From Terebella lapidaria (taxonomy: Eukaryota > Annelida > Polychaeta > Terebellida > Terebellidae), in the NCBI GenBank assembly GCA_949152475.1, contig OX424562.1, positions 19,716,209-19,780,208 on the forward strand: a DNA stretch of 64,000 bases, written 5' to 3'. The position numbers and the translations under genes were made by a program. Shown here piece after piece: positions 1 through 10,765 of this stretch (position 1 is its first letter; each line of letters opens with the position of its first letter). A model generated the notes under the pieces. The model was not told where the DNA came from. It did not search any database and worked only from the letters and a program-made list of their open reading frames with translations.

Positions 1-270
1 GTATTTTTGGATAATGGCGGAAACAAAATAGCGGCCAAGCATATGTAATATAATATAATCAAGCATAGTTTGTTTTGTAACCTATTTTTCTGAGACCACA
101 GGCATATTTGTAGTTTTTTTTGGAACAAATAGTTCATTTGCCAATATCACTTTAAATTATTCACTTCGAATGTTATCCCGACGATTACCACTCAAGGGCA
201 TATCTTCATACGACTTCCTATCACAAACCAGTTTTGGTCCCAGAGGCCAAATAATGCATATCATACCATT
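1..270. other. AT-rich sequence, no feature seen
   Basis: Short AT-rich stretch before the first mobile element. No credible exon, RNA gene or repeat structure was recognised. It ends in CATT, which is repeated directly after the element and reads as a target-site duplication. Confidence 0.5.
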
Positions 271-406
271 TGTAGGGTTCGGCGACCCCACGATAAAGAG
301 GTATACCCCATTACTGGAGTGTCACCGAAAGTCTTATAAATCCGCCCACACTGCAGCATCATAACCGTGGTGTCACTACTCGCGCACACCACGTCATAAC
401 GCTACA
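271..406 (-). repeat. LTR of the TRIM element (left)
   Basis: 136-bp terminal direct repeat with TGTAG/CTACA ends. A TATA-like TTTATAAG lies inside on the minus strand. On that strand it is the 3' LTR, next to the polypurine tract. Confidence 0.8.
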
Positions 407-581
407 GTGTTTTCCCCTTATGGAGAGACCTCGTCCCCGAGGTCAGCTATATCCCACTGTTGAGCCACATCACAGGCCACATTTGCAACCACTCACACAT
501 GGCGGTGATGCGAGTCAACAGCGGGGGCCGACCCGGGAGCGACGCCGAGAGAACCCAGTGGTTCGAATAGTATGGCACCAA

Positions 582-717
582 TGTAGGGTTCGGCGACCCC
601 ACGATAAAGAGGTATACCCCATTACTGGAGTGTCACCGAATGTCTTATAAATCCGCCCACACTGCAGCATCATAACCGTGGTGTCACTACTCGCGCACAC
701 CACGTCATAACGCTACA
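582..717 (-). repeat. LTR of the TRIM element (right)
   Basis: Direct repeat of 271-406 at a constant offset of 311 bp. The one difference I see is GAAAGTC against GAATGTC. On the minus strand it is the 5' LTR, next to the primer-binding-site candidate. Confidence 0.8.
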
Positions 718-780
718 CATTTTTGGTCTTTCTGCCCTATGTATCGGGTCTCATGTGGGAACTTAACTGCTATACATCTA

Positions 781-1844
781 CTGATGCAACATAAAATATC
801 GCAGTTGGCATGTTCTGAAATATGAATATCAAAATTCAAAATTTGCTCCTACAAACGAAGTGCTTGTAGACAGAGTTTTTTGTTTGCATTATGAGCACAT
901 AAGAAGTCATATATATATGAAACAACTAATGCTGACCTTGAGTGCTAAATGTTCTACGTAGAATGTGCAATAAATCGGCCGCTGAGGTTTAAATGCTCGC
1001 ACCTAGAAGCCACTGAGATTTAAACGCTTGCACCTAGAGGTTACGATTGGATAATAGGCGTCTAAGAAGTCATGGCACGTTATTTGGTCATCTTGAACTT
1101 GACCTTAGACGAACTTGAAGGTTATATCTCAAAGTCTCGCTTGCCCTAATGTGTAAATTGGCCTCTGTAAATAACATGCCTGTTGATATAGCTTATATGT
1201 TTGTATTATGAACATACACGTACGGGAAGTCATATGCAGCATACCTAACGGTGACATTGAAGTCCACAAAGATGACCTTGATTGGTAAATCTCAAGGTCC
1301 TGTGTCACCTGCAAAAATATTCGGTAACCTATCTTACCCATTAGGCTAATTTCTATTTTTTTTTTTCGGTCAATAACGAAAATAAAAAGGTCTACAAAAA
1401 AAAAATAAAAAGGTGCTCCAAATGCTGGGTTAAATGTGTTCAAACCTGTAGAATCACTGAATCATGCAGTGGGGCGAGGAACTGCAATCTCTGAATTTCT
1501 TATTTGATTCGGGACGGCAGAATGAGAATTTTTGTGAAAGACGTCGAGACTCAATGTGAAATGTGCGCTTTTTCAGAAAATAGAACAATCTAAATAAATT
1601 AGGCAATAATGCAGATAAAGAGACTCTTTGTTGTCAAAATGAACAGAACAATAAGAAACAACAACGTGATAGCCATTCATTGCCATAGAGGTATTGTAAA
1701 ACGTCAAAAACAGGGGGAAAATACAAAAATGGCTAATTAGCTTCACCCATATATCTTCTATAATATAGTCCTGTATTTTGAACTATCCAATCACTTCAAC
1801 GAGTCAGTACCTGGAATATTATCTCTGAAACAATAAGATTTAAT
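781..1844. repeat. Tandem duplication, copy 1 (1,067-bp period)
   Basis: This segment recurs at an exact offset of 1,067 bp (1848-2911), with no difference seen by eye, including the homopolymer runs near 1360-1410. The copies are separated by the three bases GTT (1845-1847). The content is AT-rich and non-coding and includes a stretch (about 1080-1340) related to a dispersed family seen again at 4260-5000 and 42380-43990. The frames inside lack any recognisable domain. Confidence 0.9.
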
Positions 1845-1847
1845 GTT

Positions 1848-2911
1848 CTGATGCAACATAAAATATCGCAGTTGGCATGTTCTGAAATATGAATATCAAA
1901 ATTCAAAATTTGCTCCTACAAACGAAGTGCTTGTAGACAGAGTTTTTTGTTTGCATTATGAGCACATAAGAAGTCATATATATATGAAACAACTAATGCT
2001 GACCTTGAGTGCTAAATGTTCTACGTAGAATGTGCAATAAATCGGCCGCTGAGGTTTAAATGCTCGCACCTAGAAGCCACTGAGATTTAAACGCTTGCAC
2101 CTAGAGGTTACGATTGGATAATAGGCGTCTAAGAAGTCATGGCACGTTATTTGGTCATCTTGAACTTGACCTTAGACGAACTTGAAGGTTATATCTCAAA
2201 GTCTCGCTTGCCCTAATGTGTAAATTGGCCTCTGTAAATAACATGCCTGTTGATATAGCTTATATGTTTGTATTATGAACATACACGTACGGGAAGTCAT
2301 ATGCAGCATACCTAACGGTGACATTGAAGTCCACAAAGATGACCTTGATTGGTAAATCTCAAGGTCCTGTGTCACCTGCAAAAATATTCGGTAACCTATC
2401 TTACCCATTAGGCTAATTTCTATTTTTTTTTTTCGGTCAATAACGAAAATAAAAAGGTCTACAAAAAAAAAATAAAAAGGTGCTCCAAATGCTGGGTTAA
2501 ATGTGTTCAAACCTGTAGAATCACTGAATCATGCAGTGGGGCGAGGAACTGCAATCTCTGAATTTCTTATTTGATTCGGGACGGCAGAATGAGAATTTTT
2601 GTGAAAGACGTCGAGACTCAATGTGAAATGTGCGCTTTTTCAGAAAATAGAACAATCTAAATAAATTAGGCAATAATGCAGATAAAGAGACTCTTTGTTG
2701 TCAAAATGAACAGAACAATAAGAAACAACAACGTGATAGCCATTCATTGCCATAGAGGTATTGTAAAACGTCAAAAACAGGGGGAAAATACAAAAATGGC
2801 TAATTAGCTTCACCCATATATCTTCTATAATATAGTCCTGTATTTTGAACTATCCAATCACTTCAACGAGTCAGTACCTGGAATATTATCTCTGAAACAA
2901 TAAGATTTAAT
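1848..2911. repeat. Tandem duplication, copy 2 (1,067-bp period)
   Basis: Second copy of 781-1844. The copies start to match at CTGATGCAAC and stop matching after GATTTAAT on the right. Apparent identity points to a very recent event or to an assembly artefact. Confidence 0.9.
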
Positions 2912-3049
2912 TCCTATTCAGTATGAACCACCTGCTTATTATTGTTCTTAAGGCCACCGTCGGAGCAAGCCATGAACTGTTTTCAACTTCTTTTGAGGGA
3001 TCACTTTTCGATTTGACGACATCCATGTATAAATGTTCGGACATCACTA

Positions 3050-3177
3050 ATGCGATAGTAAAGCGTGCTACAAAGCGACGTACGATGCATGTGGGCATCA
3101 CAATGTATGGGATTTACCTTTCGATTTGGCTGGCTAAGGCTGTTGGTGATACGATGCCCCTAGCAGGTTCGGTGTGA
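3050..3177 (+). repeat. Dispersed repeat, related to 49975-50110 (minus)
   Basis: A roughly 120-bp block around ATCACAATGTATGGGATT resembles the minus strand at 49975-50110 (and the duplicate near 57600-57720). Both copies keep the same open frame, with the shared peptide pieces ITMYGI and IWL. Differences fall at all codon positions, so I treat it as a repeat and not as a conserved exon. Confidence 0.45.
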
Positions 3178-3824
3178 TGATTCTTCTTCTAATAAAGTAG
3201 ACTCAAACATTCATAAGTACAATATTGAGCTTGTCCATCGTTTATATACCACAAGGCTTCAGTCGGGATGAACACTTGTACATATAGCTATGAATTATAT
3301 ATTAGAATTCAATTTTTATTTGTAGTTGGTTTCGATATACCCTTATTTTTGTTTCGCATTTTGCATGTAATCAGTTGGATTTGAAATGAATGTCAATGCA
3401 TTACTGCTCGCAATACAAAGAAAAATCATTGCACAACCCATACATTAATTATGATTCATTTGCTAATAAATTAATATTCACACACGTGTACATTTTTTGC
3501 AGCTGATTACAGTTTGATGGCTTTTGGAGACACCGCACTGGGTTCTGGTATGTACATGTACATGTACGGTGTATTCTGAAGTGTGTAGGTGTGTGTGTCT
3601 GGTTACTTAATTATCTCGTAGTAATTGTAATCAATTACACAAGTCTCGGGGTAAAAATATAGTTCGCTCCCAGAGCATTTCTCCAACGCACCAAGACTTA
3701 TTAATCTGAACAGAGAAATATTAGTTTTAGGTAATTTTGGACACCAATCAGTGCACGACAGGTCTGCTATACATAGAAAATATTGATACACGAGACACTG
3801 CACTGGGAAACCCTATTCGAAGAC
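3178..3824. other. Intergenic, no gene recognised
   Basis: AT-rich sequence with short TACATG repeats near 3550-3570. No splice-bounded open frame or family was recognised. Confidence 0.4.
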
Positions 3825-4045
3825 CAGTACAGACAGTTTTCTGTGCCCTGAAACTGGACGACCAAGTCAGTACAAATAATTTTCTGTGCCGTGAAACTGG
3901 ACGACCAAGTCAGTTCAGACAATTTTCTGTGCCGTGGAACTGGACGACCAAGTCAGTACAGACAATTTTCTGTGCCGTGAAACTGGACGACCAAGTCAGT
4001 ACAGACAATTTTCTGTGCCGTGAAACTGGACGGCCAAGTCAGTCT
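3825..4045. repeat. 43-bp minisatellite, about five units
   Basis: The motif GTGCCGTGAAACTGGACGAC recurs at 3843, 3886, 3929, 3972 and 4015, exactly 43 bp apart each time with few substitutions. Since 43 is not a multiple of three, the long frame running through it is a by-product of the array and not a gene. Confidence 0.9.
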
Positions 4046-4259
4046 CCAACATTCGGTGTTTGTTGGATCTACGGTGATTTCATCGTAAATTTTGCCATTC
4101 GATGTGTGTGTGTATTAGTGACAGCACGAAATGTTTTTCTAGATCTATGGCGCCATATTGGACGGCAAAATTCACAGTGAGATCAGAATATACAGAAAAC
4201 ATACACTGGGAGTTGAAGAATGATTTGATTATACGAGAGATGATTCGGGTTGAGTAGTA

Positions 4260-5000
4260 TTTCCGAATGTCACATCAAACTCGAAACTTGTAAATTGGCT
4301 GATGTAGGCACCACGCTAGAGAATAGAGCTCGAGTTATATCATGAGCAGAATATAGGGTGTCAGATAAGGTAGGTCTTATGGTGACTTGAGCCTGCCCTC
4401 AAATGACTTGTACCGGTGAATCTAAAAGTCCCATCTGACCAAGATGTGTGAATTGACTTTTGTGGACAAAGCACTTTAATTTGACCTCAGGTTTTTAGGA
4501 AATTGTGGAATTGTTGATAATCTTGAACTTATAATTCACTATTGATTTGTCATGATCTGTTCAGTGTCTTTTTTTAAACAATTCCTCACGAGCATGACAT
4601 GCCAGGCTATCTACAAATTTCATATAATACTTTGGGTTGCTCGAAAGACCAGAAATGTGGACCCAAAAAGGTAAAGTCCCACTTATTGACACTATGTCAA
4701 AATCTAATCGGTAGCTTTCTCTCTAACTCAGTATATGAATTACATTACAACTGTTTATCTTATGCACGAAAATGAACTGCCTTGAATCTTAAAAAAATTG
4801 AAAGAAACTCCCCAAAAACCATCATTTCTCTTTTAGGCTCTTTGCTCAGAACTAACGAACATGTAACTTTGTCTCTAATTCCGCATATGCATAACATTCT
4901 AGACTGTTTATCTTGCGTAAAAACCAGCACGCCTTGAATTGCTCGAAACGCCCCAGTTTTAGGGCTTCGTGTCGAAAAATGGCACATGAGTCACATAAGG
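4260..5000. repeat. Dispersed repeat, inverted relative to 42380-43020
   Basis: Blocks here match the reverse complement of about 42400-43020: for example CGAAACTTGTAAATTGGCT (4280s) and CTCAAATGAC. The minus frame at 4760-4987 resembles the plus frame at 42417-42617 (shared CICG and EM motifs). This is an old non-coding family; its mobility mechanism is not visible. Confidence 0.55.
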
Positions 5001-5119
5001 CACATCTTTTGGTGTCCTTGAATTTGATCTCATAAGATCTTTGGTCAGAATTTTGGTAAGCTTTTTCCTGCCCTACATGTACTCTATCAGTCCGACCCTG
5101 GCTCAGACAGGTTGCTCAC

Positions 5120-5231
5120 CTCGACTTGATATGTTTGTCTGCCCCGGGTGTTTTTTTCTGGCTCTGAAGGGTTTGTCCATGAATCAGATATTGTTCCATC
5201 TTCTGTTGTCTCTTTGGAGACGTTCTCTTTT
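5120..5231 (-). other. Candidate orphan exon with consensus splice sites
   Basis: On the minus strand a 112-bp segment follows a strong acceptor (CATCTGTTTCAG) and is followed by a good donor (GTGAGC). Two of its three frames are open; one reads KENVSKETTEDG..., a hydrophilic stretch. No family was recognised and no partner exon was found nearby, so it may be part of an unseen gene, a relic, or chance. Confidence 0.3.
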
Positions 5232-5817
5232 CTGAAACAGATGTACAGGAATGCAGGCAGGATCCGTGACAAATGGTGACAACAATGTGCATCTGCATGA
5301 TGAGGACACCGTGAAACCCCATGTGTATCCTGCCATGATCTTGGCTGTTTGTGAGTTCAATCCACTGGCAGAAAATAAGTTTCACTAATTTTCACTGTGA
5401 ACTGTTCTGCAGTCTCCATTTAATCCCGTGTTGACAAAAAGGAATGTCGACTTTTCAGCATTTTGCCAATTAGTATTCACACATGTTTTGGTTCTGCCAG
5501 TGTATATAATCACAGCGAAAAAAAAATTAGCCCAAGGGCTAAGAAAGGTTACCGGACAATATACATTTTAGATATTAGCCTTTTGTCCAGTGACCTTGAA
5601 AATAAAGTCACTGATAAATTCAAGGCCATGAAATTTTCAACAAATATATCACTTCTAGTATGTCCACAATAAATTCCTAAGCTGTAAAGTCGATAATAAG
5701 TGAGACATTAGCCATTCTGTGATGTGACCTTGAAAATGAGGTCAAAGTTCAAGTTCAAGGTTATGAAAATATTCAGTATATATCATTCCTCTATATTCGC
5801 AATTGATTCCTATGCTG

Positions 5818-6335
5818 TAAATGTAAGTATCAATCTATTACCACCAATACAATCAGATTTTGATGATGCCAATAAGAAACGTAAAATACTACATTTTGCA
5901 ATAGAAACAAACAAAGCCCGACCAAATAGTTTATCCAAAGACACACTGGCGTCTTCAGGGGCAGACAATGTGTTAAATGTAGTTGTTTCTACTGTACACC
6001 AGATGGAATTAGTATACAACTGCCCAACAACCTATGAAAATAATTTAGAAATCCGAATCTAACCCCAAGGAACAGATACATGACAAGTACCAAAGTACCC
6101 AATCACAAGCCCGAAGGCTACTGAGTTGATGGTATCCTCGGGGACAGATTTAACGTCCGCCAGCAGTGACACCGACTCAGTGGTACAAATGTAAGTATCA
6201 ATCTATTACCACCAATACAATCAAATTTTGATGATGCCAATAAGAAGGTAAAATACAACATTTTGCAATAGAAACAAAGCCCGACCAAATAGTTTATCCA
6301 AAGACACACTGGCGTCATCAGGGGCAGATGTAAAG
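5818..6335 (+). pseudogene. Foreign, partly duplicated fragment inside the satellite element
   Basis: The satellite is interrupted by sequence that is not satellite. A ~150-bp block at 5818-5970 recurs at 6187-6335 with a few changes. Its plus-strand frames read like coding sequence (for example SLSKDTLASSGADN and VSSGTDLTSASSDTDS), but stops interrupt them. It looks like a gene fragment captured by the element. The donor gene was not recognised. Confidence 0.35.
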
Positions 6336-6659
6336 ATGATAATAAGCGACATATTAGCCATTTTGTTCTCTGACCTTGAAAATGAGATCAAAGGTCAAAT
6401 TCTAGATCACCAAAATATTCAGCATACATCATTTCCTATATGTTCACTATGGACCCCTAAGCTGTAAATTTGATAATAAGCGAGATATAAGCCATTTTGT
6501 ATTCTGACCTTGAAAATAAAATGACTAACCTTGAAATTTAGGTCAAGGGTCAAATTCAAGGTCACTAGAATATTCAGCATATATCATTTCCTATATGTTC
6601 ACAATTGATTCCTAAGCTGCAAAGTCGCTAATAAGCAAGATATTGGCCATTTTGTCCTG

Positions 6660-6698
6660 TGACCTTGAAAATGAGGTCAAAGGTCAAATTCAAGGTCA
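6660..6698. promoter_or_regulatory. Palindromic block of nuclear-receptor half sites
   Basis: Within 39 bp the satellite unit has TGACCTTGAA, then AGGTCA-A-AGGTCA, then TTCAAGGTCA. The outer parts are a perfect 10-bp inverted repeat; each holds TCAAGGTCA, the ERR/NR5A-type extended half site. The centre is a perfect DR1, the HNF4/RXR type. The same block recurs at 7332-7370 and in variant form in most units. The match is seen directly; receptor binding is inference. Confidence 0.5.
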
Positions 6699-8036
6699 CG
6701 AGAATATTCAGCATATATCATTTCCTATATGTTCACAATTGATTCCTAAGCCGTAAAGTCGATAATAAGCGAGATATTAGCAATTTTGTCCTGTGACCTT
6801 GGAAATGAGGTCAAAGGTCAAACTCAAGGTCACCAGAATATTCAGCATATATCATTTCCTATATGTTCACAATTGATTCCTGAGCCGTAAAGTCGATAAT
6901 AAGCGAGATATTAGCAATTTTGTGATATGACCTTGAAAATAAGGTCAAAGGTCAAATTTGAGGTCATCAGAATATTCAGCGTATATCCTTTCCTGTATGT
7001 CCATATTTGATTCCTAAGCTGTAAAGTCGATAATAAGCGAGATATTAGCCATTTTGTCCCGTGACCTTGAAAATGAAGGGGCAAAGGTCAAATTCAAGGT
7101 CACGTGAATATTCAGCATATATCATTTCCTACATATCCACAATTGATCACTAAGCTGTAAAATCGATAATAAGTGAGATATTAGCCATTTTGTCCCGTGA
7201 CCTTGAAAATGAGGTCGAAGGTCAAATTCAAGGTCATGACAATAATCTGCATATATCATTTCCTATATGTTCATAATTGATTCCTAAGCTGTAAAGTCGA
7301 TAAGAAGTGAGATATTAGCCATTTTGTCCTGTGACCTTGAAAATGAGGTCAAAGGTCAAATTCAAGGTCATCAGAATATTCGGTATATATCATTTTTTAT
7401 ATGTCCACAATTGATTTCTAAGCTGTAAAGTCGATAATAAGCGAGATATTAGCCATTTTGTTCTTTGACCTTGAAACTGAGGTCAGAGGTCAAACTCAAG
7501 GTCACGAGAATATTCAGCATATATCATTTCCTATATGTCCACAATTGATTCCTAGTCTCTAATCTCAATATTAAGTGAATTATAAGGCATAATGTGTCCC
7601 ATTATAAAGCATAGGAAAATTTAACATGGGAAAGTCCCATTTGGGCCAAGTTTGGCCCAAAATGGCCCACTTCGAGCGATTCAAGCGCAAGGAAACTTAT
7701 ACACATCACAGGAGTACATATGAGGAGTGTTGTGTATCAAAAAGAAAAAAAGTTACTGAACAGTTTTTGAGAAAATGGCCGCCAAAGTCCAAAATCAGGC
7801 ATTTTTCGTCGAAAACGGCCGCCATTTTGAAAAAAATGCGAAAATCGTAAAACAAAAAAAAACATTTCCTTGAAATATTTTTAGGTATTTTTGTGCAAAA
7901 TTTCAGAAAGATTCGATCATATACTTTAAAGATAAAAATGTGAACGGACGACGGACGGACGGACGGATGGCTAGACGACGGACGACGGACGCAACGCCAT
8001 GCCAATAGGTTATCGGACCATAGGTCCGTTAACCTA

Positions 8037-8517
8037 ATAACCTCGCCATAAAATGTCAAAATGACAAGTTGTCATTTTGACTGTGTCAACACGGAGCACT
8101 TCAGCCTTGTCGGCGACAAAATTTGACAACCGTAAACTCGTCAAATCCTCGTCATCATTAATATGCAAATTTGGAATAATCACCATTACAGCAATATCAA
8201 ATCATATGAATTTCTACGAGAGATTGGCCATGCATTGCACGGACTCAGAGTCCAGAGCAACTCTGCCCAAAGTCAAAACTGCGTCAAATGCACTTGACGA
8301 CGTATTGAGTATTTGAGCTGTCAAGTATACTGCAAGTCTGCTTTCACATGCATGATATTGATCATAAAAATGGTATCAGTATGTGGCACTGCATGACGAC
8401 ATAAAAGTTGTCAATGTGACGAGTTCTTTGACAAGGCCGACTTTACCCTTGTCATGAACGTGTTTATTGGGAAGACAGCCCATAAGTTTGTCATAGTGAC
8501 GAGTTTATGACGAGGTA
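8037..8517. mobile_element. MITE-like element rich in TGACGA motifs
   Basis: The left end (ACCTCGCCATAAA, then ATGACAAG) is matched in inverted form by the right end (CTTGTCAT-type and TTTATGACGAGGTAAC near 8495-8517). A 27-bp palindrome sits at the left end (8055-8081, arms GTCAAAATGACAA). GTCA/TGAC motifs recur throughout. No coding capacity; boundaries are approximate. Confidence 0.45.
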
Positions 8518-9464
8518 ACTTTTTCAGTGTAGCTGGAACTTCCTGACAAACCTCTCTATGATGACACACATCCTGATTTCACAATCAGATTCCAGATGGG
8601 TTTAAAGAGGGCATGTTGGTTTAGCAGCAGCTCCCAGCTTTGAGCCATGTCAGGAATTGAGTCAGTGCGTCAGAGGCGCAACGTTTGTATGTGACTACTT
8701 AAGACAGAGAAGCTGCTGCATAGACATGTAGTTCCTTGCCAGAATCACCATGGTCCAACTCGATAAGTTTATTAGATATGTTTTTTGCCAGGGCATAAAT
8801 GCATGTGATGCATATACTTAGTCTAGGACCTGGCAAGAATATATATGCACATGATTTAGAAGATATTATTTCAACTGTTTCAGGCTATGATCCCGTGGAA
8901 AAATTTGGAATGGCTACCCGGGCGAACTGTTTGATTTTGAACTACTGGTCCTAGGATCTTGTGTAATAACACTTTTTGTACTAATTTGAGTGTCAGAAAT
9001 ACATTCTTGGGCTTAATATCAAATTCTAATCAGCCTATTCTTTTAAATCCAAAATGACGCCAAGTGACATCGGAAAATTTACCTGAAAATGTGTTGTTGC
9101 ACCTTAGGTCATGGGATTACATGTGAAATCTCTTTTCGTATTTATTTCAAGGTCATGAATCTATTTTTGTCCATATGTTCTAAACTCTAAATTAAGTAAG
9201 GTGCCAAGTCGCGATAATCTCGATAATCCACATGCATGCAGTTGCTGTTGGTAATAGGTTATGTGTATTTGTTCCTTTGGACGAGTTTAGGTAAATGCCA
9301 TTCGAGACGCAAGTCGTAAAAATATGTCTTTAGGTCTGTTTTAGGCACTGGAGCAAGAATGTTTCTGCATCTGTATTGTGCTTTTTGTTAGTTGTGGAGA
9401 GTCAGAATCTTGGATCAAATTCCGAACATTGTTCAGAGCTGCTAGCTTAGTGCATACTGGTACC
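8518..9464. other. Intergenic, no gene recognised
   Basis: Unique-looking AT-rich sequence. No exon with splice sites, RNA gene or clear repeat was recognised. Confidence 0.4.
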
Positions 9465-10765
9465 TTAAAGCTGGACTAATGGTATTTAAGGAGACATGAA
9501 ATTTAAAAAAATATATATGTCGGCACATGTACCGCATGTGTCCAGGCGGTACTGCACCCGTGACATTACCGAACATTTCCGAAGTACCATCGGCTAGTTT
9601 CGGCTGCCCTCGGCGTTTGCTCCAAAGAGCTCCGCTCACACAGTGCCGCCGGTCGATATAAAACTCGCCTGTCGTCATGTGGTTTAGTCCAGTTCAACTC
9701 ACGATACTCTGGGCTGCAACACCACGCTGCACTCCCGGTGAATGCATACCCCCCATACTGCTTGTCAACAGCAGAAATTTTATTTTATTAGAATATTATG
9801 CATAAACCATCATATTGCCTAACTCTATCTGCAAAATGGAAGTAAATAAACACGATATATTCGTCAATTGACCTGTTTACATAAAGTATCACATATAGAT
9901 TCATAACAGAATGTACATCACAATTGAGAAATTGCCACATGTTCTCCCGTCGGATTACAACTCAACAGGGTTGAGTTGTAATCCAACGGGATTACTATTG
10001 TTGGGCAATATTTGTTAGGTGTTAGGCTTCGCTTTGCAGAGAACCTCATCAACTATGATTTGCGATGAGACAATTATGTATACATTTCATTGCCAATCAG
10101 TGTTTAGTGTACAAAATGTATTGTATCCGTAATTGGTTATAGTCATAGTCTACTTTCTAACAAACATCATTGACAGTGAGTATTATTTGTAATATGCTAT
10201 CGCACTGTATAAAAGATACACAACCTAAACATAGTTCGCACAGTAATAGTATTTGGGGCGGGGGTGCTACTGTTAGCATTCCGAAATACAACATGCAGTA
10301 TGAACGGTAGTTGTCAACTGTGCCAACGAATAAGTGGTATGTATGGACAATTGATACAGCTTTTCACACAAGCTGGTAGTGTGCATTGAAATGGAATGGA
10401 GTAGATATATATAAAATTATGTCATAGTACAGTAATACCACCAAAATCCACCTTTTTTAGCGTTCCCATTCAGGTAAATCGATATATGCCTTAGCTGTAA
10501 CAGCCCAAATGTTTCCGTGTTGACATGTACTTACAAATGAAACGCTTCATTGAACGGTACTGGGGCCTTATATACCGGCAGAAACCCCTCAAGTGCTGGA
10601 GCGTTTGGAGCAAACGCCGAGAACAACCGAAGGCAGCCGACTGCGGTCGGGTATTTTCGGAAATGTAACGGGCACAGTACCGTATGAACACATGCGGTAC
10701 ATGTGCCGAAATATATTTTTTTTAATCTATTTTTTCCTCCTTTTGAGCTATTAGTCCAGCTTTAA
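9465..10765. mobile_element. TTAA-flanked inverted-repeat element, about 1.3 kb
   Basis: The outer ends are a perfect 16-bp inverted pair, TTAAAGCTGGACTAAT (9465-9480) and ATTAGTCCAGCTTTAA (10750-10765). TTAA at both ends would fit a piggyBac-type target site. Similarity between the arms continues about 250 bp inwards with scattered changes (for example CGGCACATGTACCGCATGTG). Both GC-rich arms carry an inward-facing TATA-like box: GATATAAAA near 9655 on plus, and GTATATAAGG near 10570 on minus. No transposase is visible, so the element is non-autonomous. The superfamily is an inference from TTAA alone. Confidence 0.65.
9946..9990. repeat. 45-bp hairpin, 21-bp arms
   Basis: Arms CCCGTCGGATTACAACTCAAC and its near-perfect reverse complement (one mismatch) enclose the loop AGG. 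It lies in the central, non-arm part of the TTAA element. Confidence 0.85.

Larger units (their letters stand above)
271..717 (-). mobile_element. TRIM: miniature LTR retrotransposon without coding capacity
   Basis: Two 136-bp direct repeats (271-406 and 582-717) differ at one base in my reading. They begin TGTAG and end CTACA, as LTRs do. They flank a 175-bp internal segment. Read on the minus strand, a primer-binding-site candidate (TGGTGCCATAC, 570-580) lies one base inside one LTR, and a polypurine tract (AAGGGGAAAA, 410-419) lies three bases inside the other. Both flanks carry CATT (267-270 and 718-721), consistent with a 4-bp target-site duplication. The internal part has no reading frame of note, so the element must have used proteins from elsewhere. 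The near-identical LTRs suggest a fairly recent insertion. Its family is not identified. Confidence 0.8.
5526..8035. mobile_element. Transposon-like element with ~135-bp satellite core
   Basis: A head with a TAGCCC-AA-GGGCTA hairpin (5528-5541) precedes AGGTTACCGGAC (5546-5557). The far end carries GTCCGTTAACCT (8024-8035), an imperfect inverted match, so the ends look like terminal inverted repeats. The core holds about a dozen units of ~135 bp (unit anchors near 5724, 6368, 6660, 6796, 6930, 7062, 7198, 7332, 7465). The tail (7617-8035) contains a GACGGACGG microsatellite. Head, core and tail recur together at 47582-49626 and 55198-57242, which makes this one composite mobile family. Non-autonomous; a Helitron-like or TIR mechanism are both possible. 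Confidence 0.75.

Noticed and set aside
3737..4180. 147-codon open frame across the minisatellite
   Set aside because: The 43-bp period shifts frame with each unit, so the frame is open only because the unit lacks stops. No domain or splice context.
5724..7560. CRISPR-like array
   Set aside because: Units are diverged over their whole length with no unique spacers; it is a eukaryotic satellite.
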